The notes below the pieces were generated by a model. That model was not told the origin of the DNA. It saw only the letters and a program-made list of their open reading frames with translations, and did no database searches. Source: Pontibacillus salipaludis (lineage in GTDB: Bacteria > Bacillota > Bacilli > Bacillales > BH030062). From it: DNA of 64,000 nucleotides. Positions 17,204 through 26,586 of the stretch are shown in pieces (position 1 is the first letter of the stretch; each line of letters begins with the position of its first letter). Position numbers and translations under genes: made by a program. The DNA is taken from assembly GCF_014642405.1 (NCBI RefSeq), contig NZ_BMIN01000010.1:62001-126000 (forward strand), given 5' to 3'.

Positions 17204-18324
17204 GAAAGGTGATTTGTATTCTTTGTGCCCTTGTTCTTCTTACGGGATGCGTTGAAAGAAAGTATATTGAACGACTTGGGATCATTACGGTAATTGGGTA
17301 CGATTTATTAGAGGAAGGATTCTTGGAAGGGACACTGATTTTCTTCCAATTTGATCCGAATGCGAATAGTGTCTCACAAATTATTACGAGTCGCGCTAAC
17401 TCAGCTAAGGGTATACGCCAAGACGCGAACTTAAAGTCGAGTAAGCAGCTTGTTTCAGGACAACTCCGGCTGGCTGTCTTTGGATCAAAGCTTGCTGAAA
17501 AAGGAGTTATGAGAGTAACCGATACCCTTGCACGTGATGCGGCTGTTTCCGACTTGTTATACATGACCATTGCAGAGGAAGACGCAAAAGCGATCCTTTC
17601 ATCTAATAAAATGGAAGATGCAGCTGATATCGGGAACTACCTAAATAGTATGATTCGGAAAAACATTCGAAACGAAGTTCTCCCATATAGTACTCTTCAT
17701 CAATTCCAACACGATTATTATGATTTAGGACGGGACCCCATACTGCCTATGCTTAATTTAGAGGACGGCAAGCCTGTACTACGTCACTTAGCACTTATGC
17801 AAGATGATCGTCTCGTTGGTAAACTTCCGGTAAAAAAAGGGTTCTATCTGAAGTTAATTGAGTCACGTTTTGAAGCAGGTCATTTAGAGGTTGGCTTACC
17901 TCGAGAGAAATTTAAAGAGTACTTCAAATCCGATCGAAATCACGAAGACATTGACCAGATGTTTGTAACATTTGATGAGATTAAAAGTAAAAGTAAGCTA
18001 GAGCTCATCTCACCTGAATCTCTAGAGTTTAGAGTAAACATTACACTTGAAGGGCGGATCTTAGAAATTTCAGATGACTTAAAAATTCAAGATCCTAAGG
18101 TTGTCAAATTGTTAGAAGAAGAATTCGCTTCTTTAATTGAGAAAGAAATTGAAAGTGTAGTAGAGGTGTTCAAAGAGAATCAAGTAGATCCTATTGGCTT
18201 TGGCCAACTATACAATTCCAAACGTCCTTTAAAAGAAAAAGGAGAATGGAGAGAGATGATTCCAGACATAAGCGTAGATGCACAAGTAAAGACAAGAATC
18301 GTCCGTCACGGAATCATCAAATAA
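17200..18324 (+). CDS. Spore germination receptor subunit C (GerAC/GerKC family lipoprotein), operon 1
   Basis: The 374-aa product has a lipoprotein signal peptide ending in the lipobox LLTGC (Cys at about residue 17), which anchors it to the outer face of the spore inner membrane. The mature part matches the GerAC family: ERKYIERLGIITVIGYD near the start, the QLRLAVFGSKLAEKGV region, and the Ger_x_C domain towards the C-terminus. C subunits are needed for receptor assembly. It is the last gene of operon 1 and is followed at once by a strong terminator. Confidence 0.92.
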   Translation: MRKVICILCALVLLTGCVERKYIERLGIITVIGYDLLEEGFLEGTLIFFQFDPNANSVSQIITSRANSAKGIRQDANLKSSKQLVSGQLRLAVFGSKLAEKGVMRVTDTLARDAAVSDLLYMTIAEEDAKAILSSNKMEDAADIGNYLNSMIRKNIRNEVLPYSTLHQFQHDYYDLGRDPILPMLNLEDGKPVLRHLALMQDDRLVGKLPVKKGFYLKLIESRFEAGHLEVGLPREKFKEYFKSDRNHEDIDQMFVTFDEIKSKSKLELISPESLEFRVNITLEGRILEISDDLKIQDPKVVKLLEEEFASLIEKEIESVVEVFKENQVDPIGFGQLYNSKRPLKEKGEWREMIPDISVDAQVKTRIVRHGIIK

Positions 18325-18326
18325 AG

Positions 18327-18359
18327 AAAAGAGCCACCTTATATAAAAGTGGCTCTTTT
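18327..18359. terminator. Bidirectional terminator between ger operon 1 and the aldo/keto reductase
   Basis: AAAAGAGCCAC (18327-18337) pairs perfectly with GTGGCTCTTTT (18349-18359). The A-rich and T-rich flanks allow it to work for both converging genes. Confidence 0.85.
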
Positions 18360-18361
18360 CA

Positions 18362-19192
18362 TTAGCTATTATAATCAAACTCATCCGGATGGGCTCCGTT
18401 GCGCTCACCTGTATTAAGTTCATCGATTTGTTTCATTTCTTCAGATGTTAATTCAAAGTCAAAGATATCCGCATTTTCTTTTTGGCGATGGGGCTTCGTG
18501 GACTTCGGTATGGTGATAATACCATGCTGCACGTCCCATCGTAAGATAATCTGAGCTGGTGTCTTGTCATACTTTTCAGCTAGATTCTGCAATACTTCAT
18601 CATCAAAATACCTTCCACGAGCAAGTGGAGACCAAGCTTCCACTTTAATATCACGCTGGGTGCAGAAATCTCTAAGTGCAGGCTCAGCTAAACGCGGATG
18701 AAGTTCAACTTGATCAACGACCGGTTTAATTACAGCATCTTCAAGGAGATCTTCCAAATGATGCTCTAGAAAGTTACTCACGCCAATCGCTTTCACTTTG
18801 CCATCCTTATATAATTTCTCCAACGCTTTCCACGTTTCTTTGTATTTCCCTGGTACAGGCCAATGGATTAAATAAAGATCCAGATATTCGAGACCAAGCT
18901 TCTCCATACTTCGTTCAAAAGCAGCTAACGTCTCTTCATACCCTTGCTCATCATTCCAAACTTTCGTCGTGACAAACAACTCTTCACGAGGAACAGACGT
19001 CTCCTTAAGTGCTTGCCCAACTCCCTCTTCATTCTTATAGAAAGAAGCCGTATCAATACTACGATAACCAATGTCGATTGCTGAAAGAACAGCCTCTTTT
19101 ACATCGCTTCCCTCTTCCATTTTATACACACCAAGACCGACTCTTGGCATCTTTACTGCATTGTTTAACGTTGTAGTAGATTGTAAATTCAT
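18362..19192 (-). CDS. Aldo/keto reductase (YvgN/YtbE-like)
   Basis: This is an NADPH-dependent reductase of aldehydes and alpha-dicarbonyls, related to B. subtilis YvgN (glyoxal/methylglyoxal reductase). The product is 276 aa from the ATG at 19192, the same length as YvgN and aligning at its N-terminus; an ATG 7 codons upstream is also possible. The catalytic tetrad is visible: Asp in IDTASFYKNEEG, Tyr in the same motif, Lys in TTKVW and His in LYLIHWPVPGK. The late IPKSTKPHRQKENADIFDF is the cofactor phosphate-binding region. It is monocistronic. Confidence 0.88.
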   Translation of the reverse strand: MNLQSTTTLNNAVKMPRVGLGVYKMEEGSDVKEAVLSAIDIGYRSIDTASFYKNEEGVGQALKETSVPREELFVTTKVWNDEQGYEETLAAFERSMEKLGLEYLDLYLIHWPVPGKYKETWKALEKLYKDGKVKAIGVSNFLEHHLEDLLEDAVIKPVVDQVELHPRLAEPALRDFCTQRDIKVEAWSPLARGRYFDDEVLQNLAEKYDKTPAQIILRWDVQHGIITIPKSTKPHRQKENADIFDFELTSEEMKQIDELNTGERNGAHPDEFDYNS

Positions 19193-19334
19193 TGGATTAT
19201 GTCCCCTTTCCATAAGGTATATTCCCCTATGATCATAACGCTCACACGTAACTATAACAATAAATTTACACTCAATGTTTTCTCATTCACCAAGTACCCA
19301 TCATGGAAAGCTTCCTCACTTAATAAAAATCGAT

Positions 19335-19366
19335 ATCAAAGAACCTATCCGCCATCGGATAGGTTC
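19335..19366 (-). terminator. Terminator-like hairpin after the betaine operon
   Basis: A perfect 11-bp inverted repeat, GAACCTATCCG (19341-19351) and CGGATAGGTTC (19356-19366), lies 16 nt past the last gene. The following T-tract on the minus strand is weak, so termination may be partial. Confidence 0.65.
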
Positions 19367-19381
19367 TACATATACACGATT

Positions 19382-20383
19382 CTACAATGAACCCTTGACT
19401 TTAGTAACTACTTCTTCTGAAACCCATTCAGTCCAAACATCTTCATGTTCTTTCATCCACCAATGAGCCGTTTCTTTAGCATTTGTACCATTTTCCCTCA
19501 TATACTCCAACGCACTCTGAGTCAACTCATTGCTTGTTTCATACTGTTTAATAAAATCAACCACTTCTGGCGCTAGTTCCGGCATATCTTTATGAACAGC
19601 GGTTGTTACTTTCATAGGTGGAATTTCTGTGCCATAATCTTTTTGATATTGCTCTTTATTGTATTCTGGTTCTTCAAGTAAGGTTAAATCGTATATGCTC
19701 GTTACCCATGTTGGAGACCAATAATAACCAACCCACGCCTCACCTGATTCATATGCATCTGCAAGCGACGTCGCTAAGGCAGCTCCTGAACCAGGACGGA
19801 AATAATTAAAATCTTCAAGTCCATAGGTCTTCACTTTTTCTTCTAAAATGGCATCTACCGCCCAACCTGAAGGAGATCCATAAACCCTCCCCATTTCAGG
19901 CTGCTCAGGATCTTGGAAGACTTCTTTATAATCTTTTAAATCCTCAACCGTCTTTAAGTCTGGTGCAATAGGTTCGATCCCCCGTTCTTGATCACCTTCA
20001 ATTACATATGTAGGTACGTAATAGCCTTGTTCGTTGTCATCAAAGTTTATAGAAGTCTCGATAATATCTCCCTTGTCCTTGGCCTCGTTGTATATTTCTT
20101 TGATATTATCTGTCCATAATTCCATATAAACATTAATATCTCCATTCCGTAAGCCTTGGACAGTTGCAGGAGTTGAGCCTGCCGTCACTTCTGTACTGTA
20201 ACCAAAACCATTCTCTATGATGGTTGCAGCAATTTGATTGTGCACTCGCACACTATCCCACCCCGGGTCGGCAAAGGTGATCGTATTAATGCTTGAATCA
20301 CTCTCAGATTGCGTCTCACCACTACAAGCGGATAAAACAATTACTAAAAGTGTCATCAATAATAATGTGAATGTATTCCTCAT
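19382..20383 (-). CDS. Glycine betaine ABC transporter substrate-binding lipoprotein (second copy, OpuAC-like)
   Basis: The product is 333 aa from ATG 20383, chosen because GAGGAG lies 7 nt upstream. A lipoprotein signal with lipobox LSAC (Cys about residue 20) tethers it outside the cell. The mature domain carries the OpuAC hallmarks: ITFADPGWDSVRVHN at the start, the Trp-rich WVGYYWSPTWV near the ligand cage, and a C-terminal HWWMKEHEDVWTEWVS. It is a close paralogue, by eye about 70% identical, of the binding protein at 22644-23642. It is the last gene of the importer operon, separated from the ATPase gene by a 37-nt hairpin. Confidence 0.88.
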   Translation of the reverse strand: MRNTFTLLLMTLLVIVLSACSGETQSESDSSINTITFADPGWDSVRVHNQIAATIIENGFGYSTEVTAGSTPATVQGLRNGDINVYMELWTDNIKEIYNEAKDKGDIIETSINFDDNEQGYYVPTYVIEGDQERGIEPIAPDLKTVEDLKDYKEVFQDPEQPEMGRVYGSPSGWAVDAILEEKVKTYGLEDFNYFRPGSGAALATSLADAYESGEAWVGYYWSPTWVTSIYDLTLLEEPEYNKEQYQKDYGTEIPPMKVTTAVHKDMPELAPEVVDFIKQYETSNELTQSALEYMRENGTNAKETAHWWMKEHEDVWTEWVSEEVVTKVKGSL

Positions 20384-20408
20384 ATCACTTCTCCTCAACA
20401 AGGTATCA

Positions 20409-20445
20409 TGTATCTACCCTTCTTCAATCTGGAAGGATAGATACA
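20409..20445 (-). other. Intercistronic hairpin between opuAA and the second binding protein
   Basis: TGTATCTA (20409-20416) pairs with TAGATACA (20438-20445), extended by CCTT/AAGG after one mismatch. There is no T-tract, so it looks like an mRNA stabiliser or processing site rather than a terminator. Confidence 0.5.
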
Positions 20446-20483
20446 CGAAAATAAATTTTAATTTTTAGATCGCATGGAAGAAT

Positions 20484-21704
20484 TTAAATCGTTACTGCTT
20501 GTGTAGAGGTTTGATTCTCCTCAATATCATCCCCTACAAGTCCAGCCAACACATGAACTCTTAAAATAAAACCTTCTAAACGGTCTTCTTCTCCCAATAC
20601 AGCTAGAGGATATTTTGAATCTAACGCTTTTGGAATTAAATCGTTCACATATTCGTCTTTCTTTACCATGTGAATATCAGTAGTGATTACATCAGATAAT
20701 GATTTTTTTAAGCGGATTCCATTAACTGCATCATCGATCGTTACTATACCTTGCACATGTCGCTGTCGATCGACTACAAACACACTGGATATGCCGTTCT
20801 CTTCCATCTCTCGAACCGCTACATTCAAGCCGTCCTTAAGCGAAACTAAAGCATTTGGCTTTATCATCACATGTTCCGCCTGAAGAATTTTAGAGCGGTC
20901 AATATCTGCGATAAAGTTCTCAATGTATTCATTTGCAGGACTTTCTAAGATTGCTTCAGGCGTTCCAATTTGCTCAACTTTTCCATTTTTCATAACAGCT
21001 ACACGGTCCCCAATTTTAAAAGCCTCGTTAACATCATGAGTAATGAAAATAATCGTTTTCTGAAGACGCTCTTGTATATCTAACAATTCAAGCTGCATTT
21101 CTCGACGTATTAACGGATCCAAAGCACTAAATGGCTCGTCCATTAATAAGATATCAGGGTCATTTGCAAGAGCACGCGCGAGGCCTACTCGTTGTTGCAT
21201 ACCTCCAGATAGCTCACCTGGATATTTATCTTCATATCCTTTTAATCCTACGATCTCAATATTCCTCATCGAGATCTTCTTTCTCTCCTCTTTATCAACA
21301 CCACGAATTTCAAGTCCATATTCGACATTTCCTAGCACCGTACGATGATCAAACAAGCCAAAGTGTTGGAAAACCATTGCGATTTTATCTTGGCGATACT
21401 TCTTTAACTGAGCCGGGCTATATTCTACAATATTCTCATCATCAACATAGATACTCCCATCAGTTGGCGTATTAAGCATATTCAAACAACGAATAAGAGT
21501 CGACTTCCCACTTCCTGAAAGACCCATAATGACAAAGATCTCTCCTTGATTAATATCCATGGAAGCATCATATACCCCTACTGTATGTCCTGTTTCTTCT
21601 AAAATTTGATCTTTCTCCATACCGTCGCGAACCTTGGGAATAATCGATTTAGGTTTTGAACCAAATATTTTAGATACATGTTCTACTCTCATCTTAACAG
21701 TCAT
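20484..21704 (-). CDS. opuAA: Glycine betaine ABC transporter ATP-binding subunit (OpuAA-like, with CBS domains)
   Basis: This is the ATPase that drives betaine uptake. The 406-aa product has an N-terminal extension typical of ProV/OpuAA, Walker A GLSGSGKST (61-69), signature LSGGM (165-169) and Walker B LLMDE (186-190). Two C-terminal CBS domains (about 280-395, with GISSVFVVDRQRHVQGIVTIDD) sense ionic strength or cyclic di-AMP in OpuA-type systems. The gene touches the permease gene by one base and belongs to a binding protein-permease-ATPase-binding protein operon. OpuAA is the nearest B. subtilis relation by domain layout, but the gene order differs. Confidence 0.88.
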   Translation of the reverse strand: MTVKMRVEHVSKIFGSKPKSIIPKVRDGMEKDQILEETGHTVGVYDASMDINQGEIFVIMGLSGSGKSTLIRCLNMLNTPTDGSIYVDDENIVEYSPAQLKKYRQDKIAMVFQHFGLFDHRTVLGNVEYGLEIRGVDKEERKKISMRNIEIVGLKGYEDKYPGELSGGMQQRVGLARALANDPDILLMDEPFSALDPLIRREMQLELLDIQERLQKTIIFITHDVNEAFKIGDRVAVMKNGKVEQIGTPEAILESPANEYIENFIADIDRSKILQAEHVMIKPNALVSLKDGLNVAVREMEENGISSVFVVDRQRHVQGIVTIDDAVNGIRLKKSLSDVITTDIHMVKKDEYVNDLIPKALDSKYPLAVLGEEDRLEGFILRVHVLAGLVGDDIEENQTSTQAVTI

Positions 21705-22564
21705 TAATCAGCCCTCCTGTGCTTCTGGAATCGTTCCGCTACTCCACCTGTAACACGGTCTATGAGAATCGCCAGGAATACAATACTAATTCCTGCCTCA
21801 AACCCTAGCGCCAAATCTATGCGGTTAATGGAAACTAGTACAAGCTCCCCTAAACCACCTGCGCCGACCATTGAAGCGATAACAACCATAGCTAAGGCCA
21901 TCATTGTAGTCTGGTTTACCCCTGCCATAATCGTAGGTAAAGCTTGCGGTAGCTGCACCTTCTTAAGCATTTGCCACTTCGATGACCCGAAGGACTCAGC
22001 AGATTCAATCACTTCTGAATCAACATTACGAATAGCAAGATCTGTTAATCGAATAACAGGGGGCAATGCATAAATGAGCGTTGCAAATACAGCTGCTACG
22101 TTCCCTAATCCAAAGAAGAATATAGCCGGTATCAAATAAACAAAACTAGGCATCGTTTGCATCGCGTCTAATAAAGGACGCATTACAAATGAGAATTTTT
22201 TACTAAAAGCCATCCATATACCTAGTGGGATTCCGAGTAATAGAGAAGTGATCACTGATGTTAAGACAATTGCAATTGTTGTCATTAACACATCCCATAA
22301 CCCGAATGTCCCTACAAGGAACATAAAACCAGCATATAAAACACCAGCAGTAATGGATTTAAAACGCCAACCTAGCACAAAAATGATGGCAATAAATACC
22401 CACCATGGCAAAAACATTAACCCTGCTTCTATTGATAGAATTGCTCTAGAAGCAATTAAGAAGATAAAGTCAAAAAACGGCTCAAGCACATCGTTAAGCC
22501 ATAACACAAAATTCTCTACATACTTTCCAATCTCAAGCTGAATTTCCGGAAAATTTCCTTCCAT
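21704..22564 (-). CDS. opuAB: Glycine betaine ABC transporter permease (OpuAB-like)
   Basis: The 286-aa membrane protein of the ProW/OpuAB type starts with an amphipathic N-terminal region (about 1-50). About six helices follow, with the ABC permease coupling loop (ESAESFGSSKWQMLKKVQLPQALPTIM, about residues 190-215, containing the EAA-like motif). It forms a homodimeric pore with the neighbouring ATPase and the lipid-anchored binding proteins. It is co-transcribed with both. Confidence 0.9.
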   Translation of the reverse strand: MEGNFPEIQLEIGKYVENFVLWLNDVLEPFFDFIFLIASRAILSIEAGLMFLPWWVFIAIIFVLGWRFKSITAGVLYAGFMFLVGTFGLWDVLMTTIAIVLTSVITSLLLGIPLGIWMAFSKKFSFVMRPLLDAMQTMPSFVYLIPAIFFFGLGNVAAVFATLIYALPPVIRLTDLAIRNVDSEVIESAESFGSSKWQMLKKVQLPQALPTIMAGVNQTTMMALAMVVIASMVGAGGLGELVLVSINRIDLALGFEAGISIVFLAILIDRVTGGVAERFQKHRRAD

Positions 22565-22598
22565 TGAGGTCCCTCGCTTTATTCATATTTATAAATAT

Positions 22599-22638
22599 GG
22601 AAAGGTAGATGATGGAACAATCTTTTCATCTACCTTCC
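22599..22638 (-). other. Intercistronic hairpin between the first binding protein and opuAB
   Basis: AAGGTAGATGA (22602-22612) and TCATCTACCTT (22626-22636) form a perfect 11-bp stem with a 13-nt loop. It begins right after the first binding-protein gene and has no T-tract. It could protect the upstream message or terminate part of transcription, giving more binding protein than permease. Confidence 0.55.
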
Positions 22639-22643
22639 TCTCA

Positions 22644-23642
22644 TTAAATCGCGTCTTTTACTTTTGAAACGACATCTTCTGATACCCATTCGGTCCACAC
22701 ATCTTCGTGCTCCTTCAACCACCAATGAGCTGCTTCCTCAGCACTCGCTTCATTCTCTTTCATGTAGCCTAAAGCACTTTGAGTTAACTTATTGCTTGTT
22801 TCATAGTTTTGAAGGAAATCGTAGACTTCAGGTGCTTGGTCAGGGAAGTCGGAATGTACAGCTACCGTTACTCTTGTTGGAGGAATCTCAGTTCCGTAGT
22901 TTTCTTTAAACTGCTCTTCGTTGTATTCAGGCTCTTCTAACAGAGTAATATCAAATACACTTGTCACCCATGTTGGAGACCAATAATACCCAACCCAGGC
23001 TTCTCCAGCCTCGTAAGCATCAGCTAAAGATGTTGCCAAGCCTGCTGAAGATCCTGGTCGGAAATAGTTGAAATTATCTAAGTTATAAGCATCTAATTTA
23101 GGTTCTAACATCTTGTCAGCAGCAAACCCTGATGGAGATCCATATACCCTTCCTTTATCCGGATCTTCAGGGTCCTGGAAGAGTTCAGGATATTTCTTTA
23201 AGTCAGCTACTGTTTTAAGGTCTGGCGCCATCGGTTCAATTCCTCGTTCTTCATCTCCCTCAATAACATAAGTCGGCACCCAGTACCCTTGCTTATTATC
23301 ATCAAAGTTTACAGAAGCCTCTTTAATTTCATCCTTTTCAATCGCCTCATCGTATTCTTCTTGCATATTGTCTACCCAAAACTCCATCATTACTTGGATG
23401 TCACCTTGTCTTAAACCTTGCACAACCGCAGGTGAAGACCCTGTGGTAACATCTGTTTCATAGTCAAATCCATTTTCGATAATCGTTCCTGCAATTTCAT
23501 TATGTACGCGCTGGCTATCCCATCCAGCGTCTGAAAATGTAATCGTCTCAATAGAATCACTCTCAGACTCAGTGCTTCCACTGCATGCTGCTAATACGAA
23601 TAGAAGCATGGTACTAATTAATAACGTAATTTTTTTGTGCAT
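22644..23642 (-). CDS. opuAC: Glycine betaine ABC transporter substrate-binding lipoprotein (first copy, OpuAC-like)
   Basis: This is the first gene of the importer operon. The 332-aa product has a lipobox LAAC (Cys about residue 20) after a hydrophobic signal, then the OpuAC fold with ITFSDAGWDSQRVHN, the aromatic WVGYYWSPTWV motif and HWWLKEHEDVWTEWVS. The ATG follows TAGGAGGA. By family it captures glycine betaine, and perhaps related compatible solutes, outside the cell. The closely similar second copy lies at the far end of the operon, so either could be called opuAC; I give the symbol to this one because it leads. Confidence 0.88.
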   Translation of the reverse strand: MHKKITLLISTMLLFVLAACSGSTESESDSIETITFSDAGWDSQRVHNEIAGTIIENGFDYETDVTTGSSPAVVQGLRQGDIQVMMEFWVDNMQEEYDEAIEKDEIKEASVNFDDNKQGYWVPTYVIEGDEERGIEPMAPDLKTVADLKKYPELFQDPEDPDKGRVYGSPSGFAADKMLEPKLDAYNLDNFNYFRPGSSAGLATSLADAYEAGEAWVGYYWSPTWVTSVFDITLLEEPEYNEEQFKENYGTEIPPTRVTVAVHSDFPDQAPEVYDFLQNYETSNKLTQSALGYMKENEASAEEAAHWWLKEHEDVWTEWVSEDVVSKVKDAI

Positions 23643-23664
23643 GAAAATCCTCCTAATAGTATTT

Positions 23665-23680
23665 TGTGAATTATTTCACA
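23665..23680. promoter_or_regulatory. Palindrome TGTGAA-TTAT-TTCACA upstream of the betaine operon
   Basis: A perfect 6-bp inverted repeat with a 4-nt centre sits just ahead of the ribosome-binding site of the first binding-protein gene, where a repressor could block transcription. I cannot assign the regulator. The remaining 476 nt up to helD are AT-rich, and I see no gene or convincing promoter there. Confidence 0.4.
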
Positions 23681-24156
23681 TGATTAAACGAATAAGCCGC
23701 TCAATCTTAGTTAATTCTTCACTTGATTGACTTGGAAAACTCACACTCTTCATTGCTTATTTACAGAAAGAAGCCTATACAAGACCACAGAGGGGAATTT
23801 TTGAAGAAGATAATTGAGAAGGTAAAATAAGATTTAGATCATTCTCTTATGCAACCATTCATCTCTTTCATTTAGTTTTGCTAACGTCTAAATAATATCG
23901 CCTCCATTAATTATTCCAACATTTACTATTGTACATAAAAGGAAGCACTTCCATCAAAACTGATATTCCATCGTATTATGTAAAGAACATGTAAAGACAA
24001 GCGCTAAGGGAATATATTCTTTATTCTTGCATAAATTGTCATTTTTCCTCCTTATTCCCCTTAAATAATCATTATTTGCAGAAAAATTAGACAAAATTCA
24101 ACACTAATTCCTCATTTGCCTAATTTTATATTCAAGAAACCTTTTGTTTATACAAC

Positions 24157-24189
24157 AAAAAAAGACTGCCGAAATTCATTTCGACAGTT
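24157..24189 (-). terminator. Intrinsic terminator of helD
   Basis: The minus strand ACTGTCGAAAT pairs with ATTTCGGCAGT and is followed by seven T. The helD stop codon (24176-24178) lies inside this hairpin, at its loop. Confidence 0.85.
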
Positions 24190-26470
24190 GTGTATCGTTA
24201 AAATATTTAGAGTCCACCTCGTTGAGAAGAAATGATGCTTGTTCTTGCGCCCAAAACTGCAGCCTATGTAATGGACGTGTCATAGCAACATACAACAGCT
24301 TCCGATCCAGTTCTTCTTTAGCATACGATTCGTTTTGGTTAACTAAAAATACGCAATCAAATTCCAGTCCCTTTGCTAAATAAACAGGCAGAATAATAAC
24401 GCTGTCTTTTTTCATTTCTTCATTCCCTTGTATGAACTGAAGAGATTCATTGGGGAAATAAGACGAAAGGGAATGATAAATCATCTGACATTCTTTTACC
24501 GTCTTTCCAATCAGAGCAAAGCTTTTGAACCCTTCTTCCTTCAAACGCTTATATTCTTCGTATAGCGCCTTCTCCCATCCTTCCTCCCCTAAATAGTGAA
24601 AGGAAGGTTGATCTCCTCTTCGAAGGACTGGTTCAGCCAGAGGCAAATTCGCGTCCATGGATGTTAATATGCTATTTGCCACTTCCATTATTTCCATCGT
24701 CGTTCGATACGTCTTCTGTAACGTTAAGTAGTTAGGCTCCCTAAACACGTGTTCTAAAATAGGTTGCCATTGTTTTAAGCCACGATATTGGTATATACCT
24801 TGAGCCAGATCACCAACTATCGTAAATAAATCAGTATTCAATGCCCTCTTCAAGCTTACAAACTCCATATAGGAATAATCTTGCGCTTCATCCATCACAA
24901 CTTTTTTTGCTTTGTAATCAGGATCAAGTCCATATAAATTTGCTTGTAGATACAGCAACATCGCTAAATCCTCAGCGTCTACCTTATTCTTATTGAGCTG
25001 TTCTAGCGTGTGTGTCCTCATAAACTGTCGGTCTTCCTTCGACAGGTACTTCTCAAGTAATGTGTCAAACAGCTCCTCTTCTTTATAGAAGCGTGTAAAG
25101 TATTCACTCAAAGAAGCATTAGGATACTGCTTCATATATACACGAACAGCCTTTTTAGATTCTGTTTCGATTTGTTTTAGTTTCGCATCTTTCTGATCCA
25201 AGAGAAAACTTACGCGTCGCTTTCGTTTGTCAGCATCTTTTATGCCATACAAGGCGCGATCAAGCTCATCATCATATTTCTTCGTCATTTTCTCGAGCAT
25301 GACTTTCTTTTTTCTTCGTACATCACTTATAAGAATCTGACGAATTTTCTCTTTCCTCTTATAAAAGGGTAAGTAAGAATAGTCTTCTAAAAAGAGCTTC
25401 TTCATCTTCTTCCCATTTACAACTCGGAATCCAGCAATTTTCAAATCCTCTTCCACTAAAAATTCTTTTTTCACATGCTGAATAAAATGATCGAGTACGG
25501 TTTGTATAGACATCGATCCTTTCCATTCTGCCATCTTTAAAATGGCCTTTTCCTCACCGGAATGTTCTAATACATTCATAAGTGTCTCATGTTGTGTTTG
25601 AACAGTGAAAGTATGGCCAGTAATAAGTTGAACATAATCTACAAAGGTTGTCGACCTTGCTTTTTCTACTCCTAATTCAGGAAGAACCTCTTTCATATAA
25701 TCAATGAATAAACGGTTTGGTGCTAGTATTAGCATTTCCTCTGGTCGAAAGATATCTTGTAATGTATATAAGAAATAGGAAACTCGGTGCAAAGCAATTG
25801 TTGTCTTCCCACTACCAGCAGCCCCCTGCACAACAATTGGCTTACGGAGGTCAGCACGGATGACACGATTTTGTTCTTCTTGAATGGTCGAAACGATTTC
25901 CGTTAAACGATGGTCGGCGTTCTGGGATAAAGAGTCCTGAAGTAAGTCATCTTTAGTCGTAATATCTATGTCTCGAAAATCGAGAAGTTTTCCTTCTTCT
26001 ATGGAATACTGACGCTTTAAGGAAACATTCCCCTCATACCATTCACCATGCGCCTCATAGCTCACATCACCAACACGACCCTCGTAGTAGACGTTCGCAA
26101 GCGGCGAGCGCCAATCAAGAATAATCGGTTGTTGGGTTTCACGGTCGAACAAGGAAACTTTCCCAATATAAAATATTTCACGTTCTGGTTTCTCTTTTCG
26201 ATGATAATCAATGCGGGCAAAATACGGTTTCTTTCGGAGTTTCTTGAGGTTTTCTAGCTGTTCTCTGGACATTTTCATGAAGTTTGCATGGGTAAGCATG
26301 TCCTGGTACTTTAAACTACTGTCCTTAAAATCAAGAGAAGCTACTGTACTCTCCTGACGTTTCTTCAACGTTTCCTGATCCGATTGCTGGGCAGCTATAA
26401 CGGAATCCATATACACTTTAGTAAACGTTAAACGATCTAGTTCTTCTTGGTAATCAGGATGTTCTTTCAT
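24176..26470 (-). CDS. helD: RNA polymerase recycling ATPase HelD (UvrD/Rep-like)
   Basis: HelD removes stalled RNA polymerase from DNA using ATP. The product is 764 aa from the ATG at 26470, chosen because AAAGGAG lies 7 nt upstream (B. subtilis HelD has about 774). A coiled-coil-like N-terminal arm (about 1-80) and a QPIILDWRSPLANVYYEG region precede superfamily-1 helicase motifs: Walker A GAAGSGKT (216-223), DEAQDYS (motif II), the QGIYQYRG segment, and late KGLEFDCVF and LYVAMTRP. These are the HelD class I features. It is monocistronic. Confidence 0.9.
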   Translation of the reverse strand: MKEHPDYQEELDRLTFTKVYMDSVIAAQQSDQETLKKRQESTVASLDFKDSSLKYQDMLTHANFMKMSREQLENLKKLRKKPYFARIDYHRKEKPEREIFYIGKVSLFDRETQQPIILDWRSPLANVYYEGRVGDVSYEAHGEWYEGNVSLKRQYSIEEGKLLDFRDIDITTKDDLLQDSLSQNADHRLTEIVSTIQEEQNRVIRADLRKPIVVQGAAGSGKTTIALHRVSYFLYTLQDIFRPEEMLILAPNRLFIDYMKEVLPELGVEKARSTTFVDYVQLITGHTFTVQTQHETLMNVLEHSGEEKAILKMAEWKGSMSIQTVLDHFIQHVKKEFLVEEDLKIAGFRVVNGKKMKKLFLEDYSYLPFYKRKEKIRQILISDVRRKKKVMLEKMTKKYDDELDRALYGIKDADKRKRRVSFLLDQKDAKLKQIETESKKAVRVYMKQYPNASLSEYFTRFYKEEELFDTLLEKYLSKEDRQFMRTHTLEQLNKNKVDAEDLAMLLYLQANLYGLDPDYKAKKVVMDEAQDYSYMEFVSLKRALNTDLFTIVGDLAQGIYQYRGLKQWQPILEHVFREPNYLTLQKTYRTTMEIMEVANSILTSMDANLPLAEPVLRRGDQPSFHYLGEEGWEKALYEEYKRLKEEGFKSFALIGKTVKECQMIYHSLSSYFPNESLQFIQGNEEMKKDSVIILPVYLAKGLEFDCVFLVNQNESYAKEELDRKLLYVAMTRPLHRLQFWAQEQASFLLNEVDSKYFNDTQLSK

Positions 26471-26586
26471 GGCCATTCTCCTTTCACAAATGTGATGTGA
26501 ATGACGAGTCGGACGTGGTAGAGCACATACCATTTCGAAGCAACGTACCTACTCTAGCACATCCATATTCCAAAATAAAGAAATGC

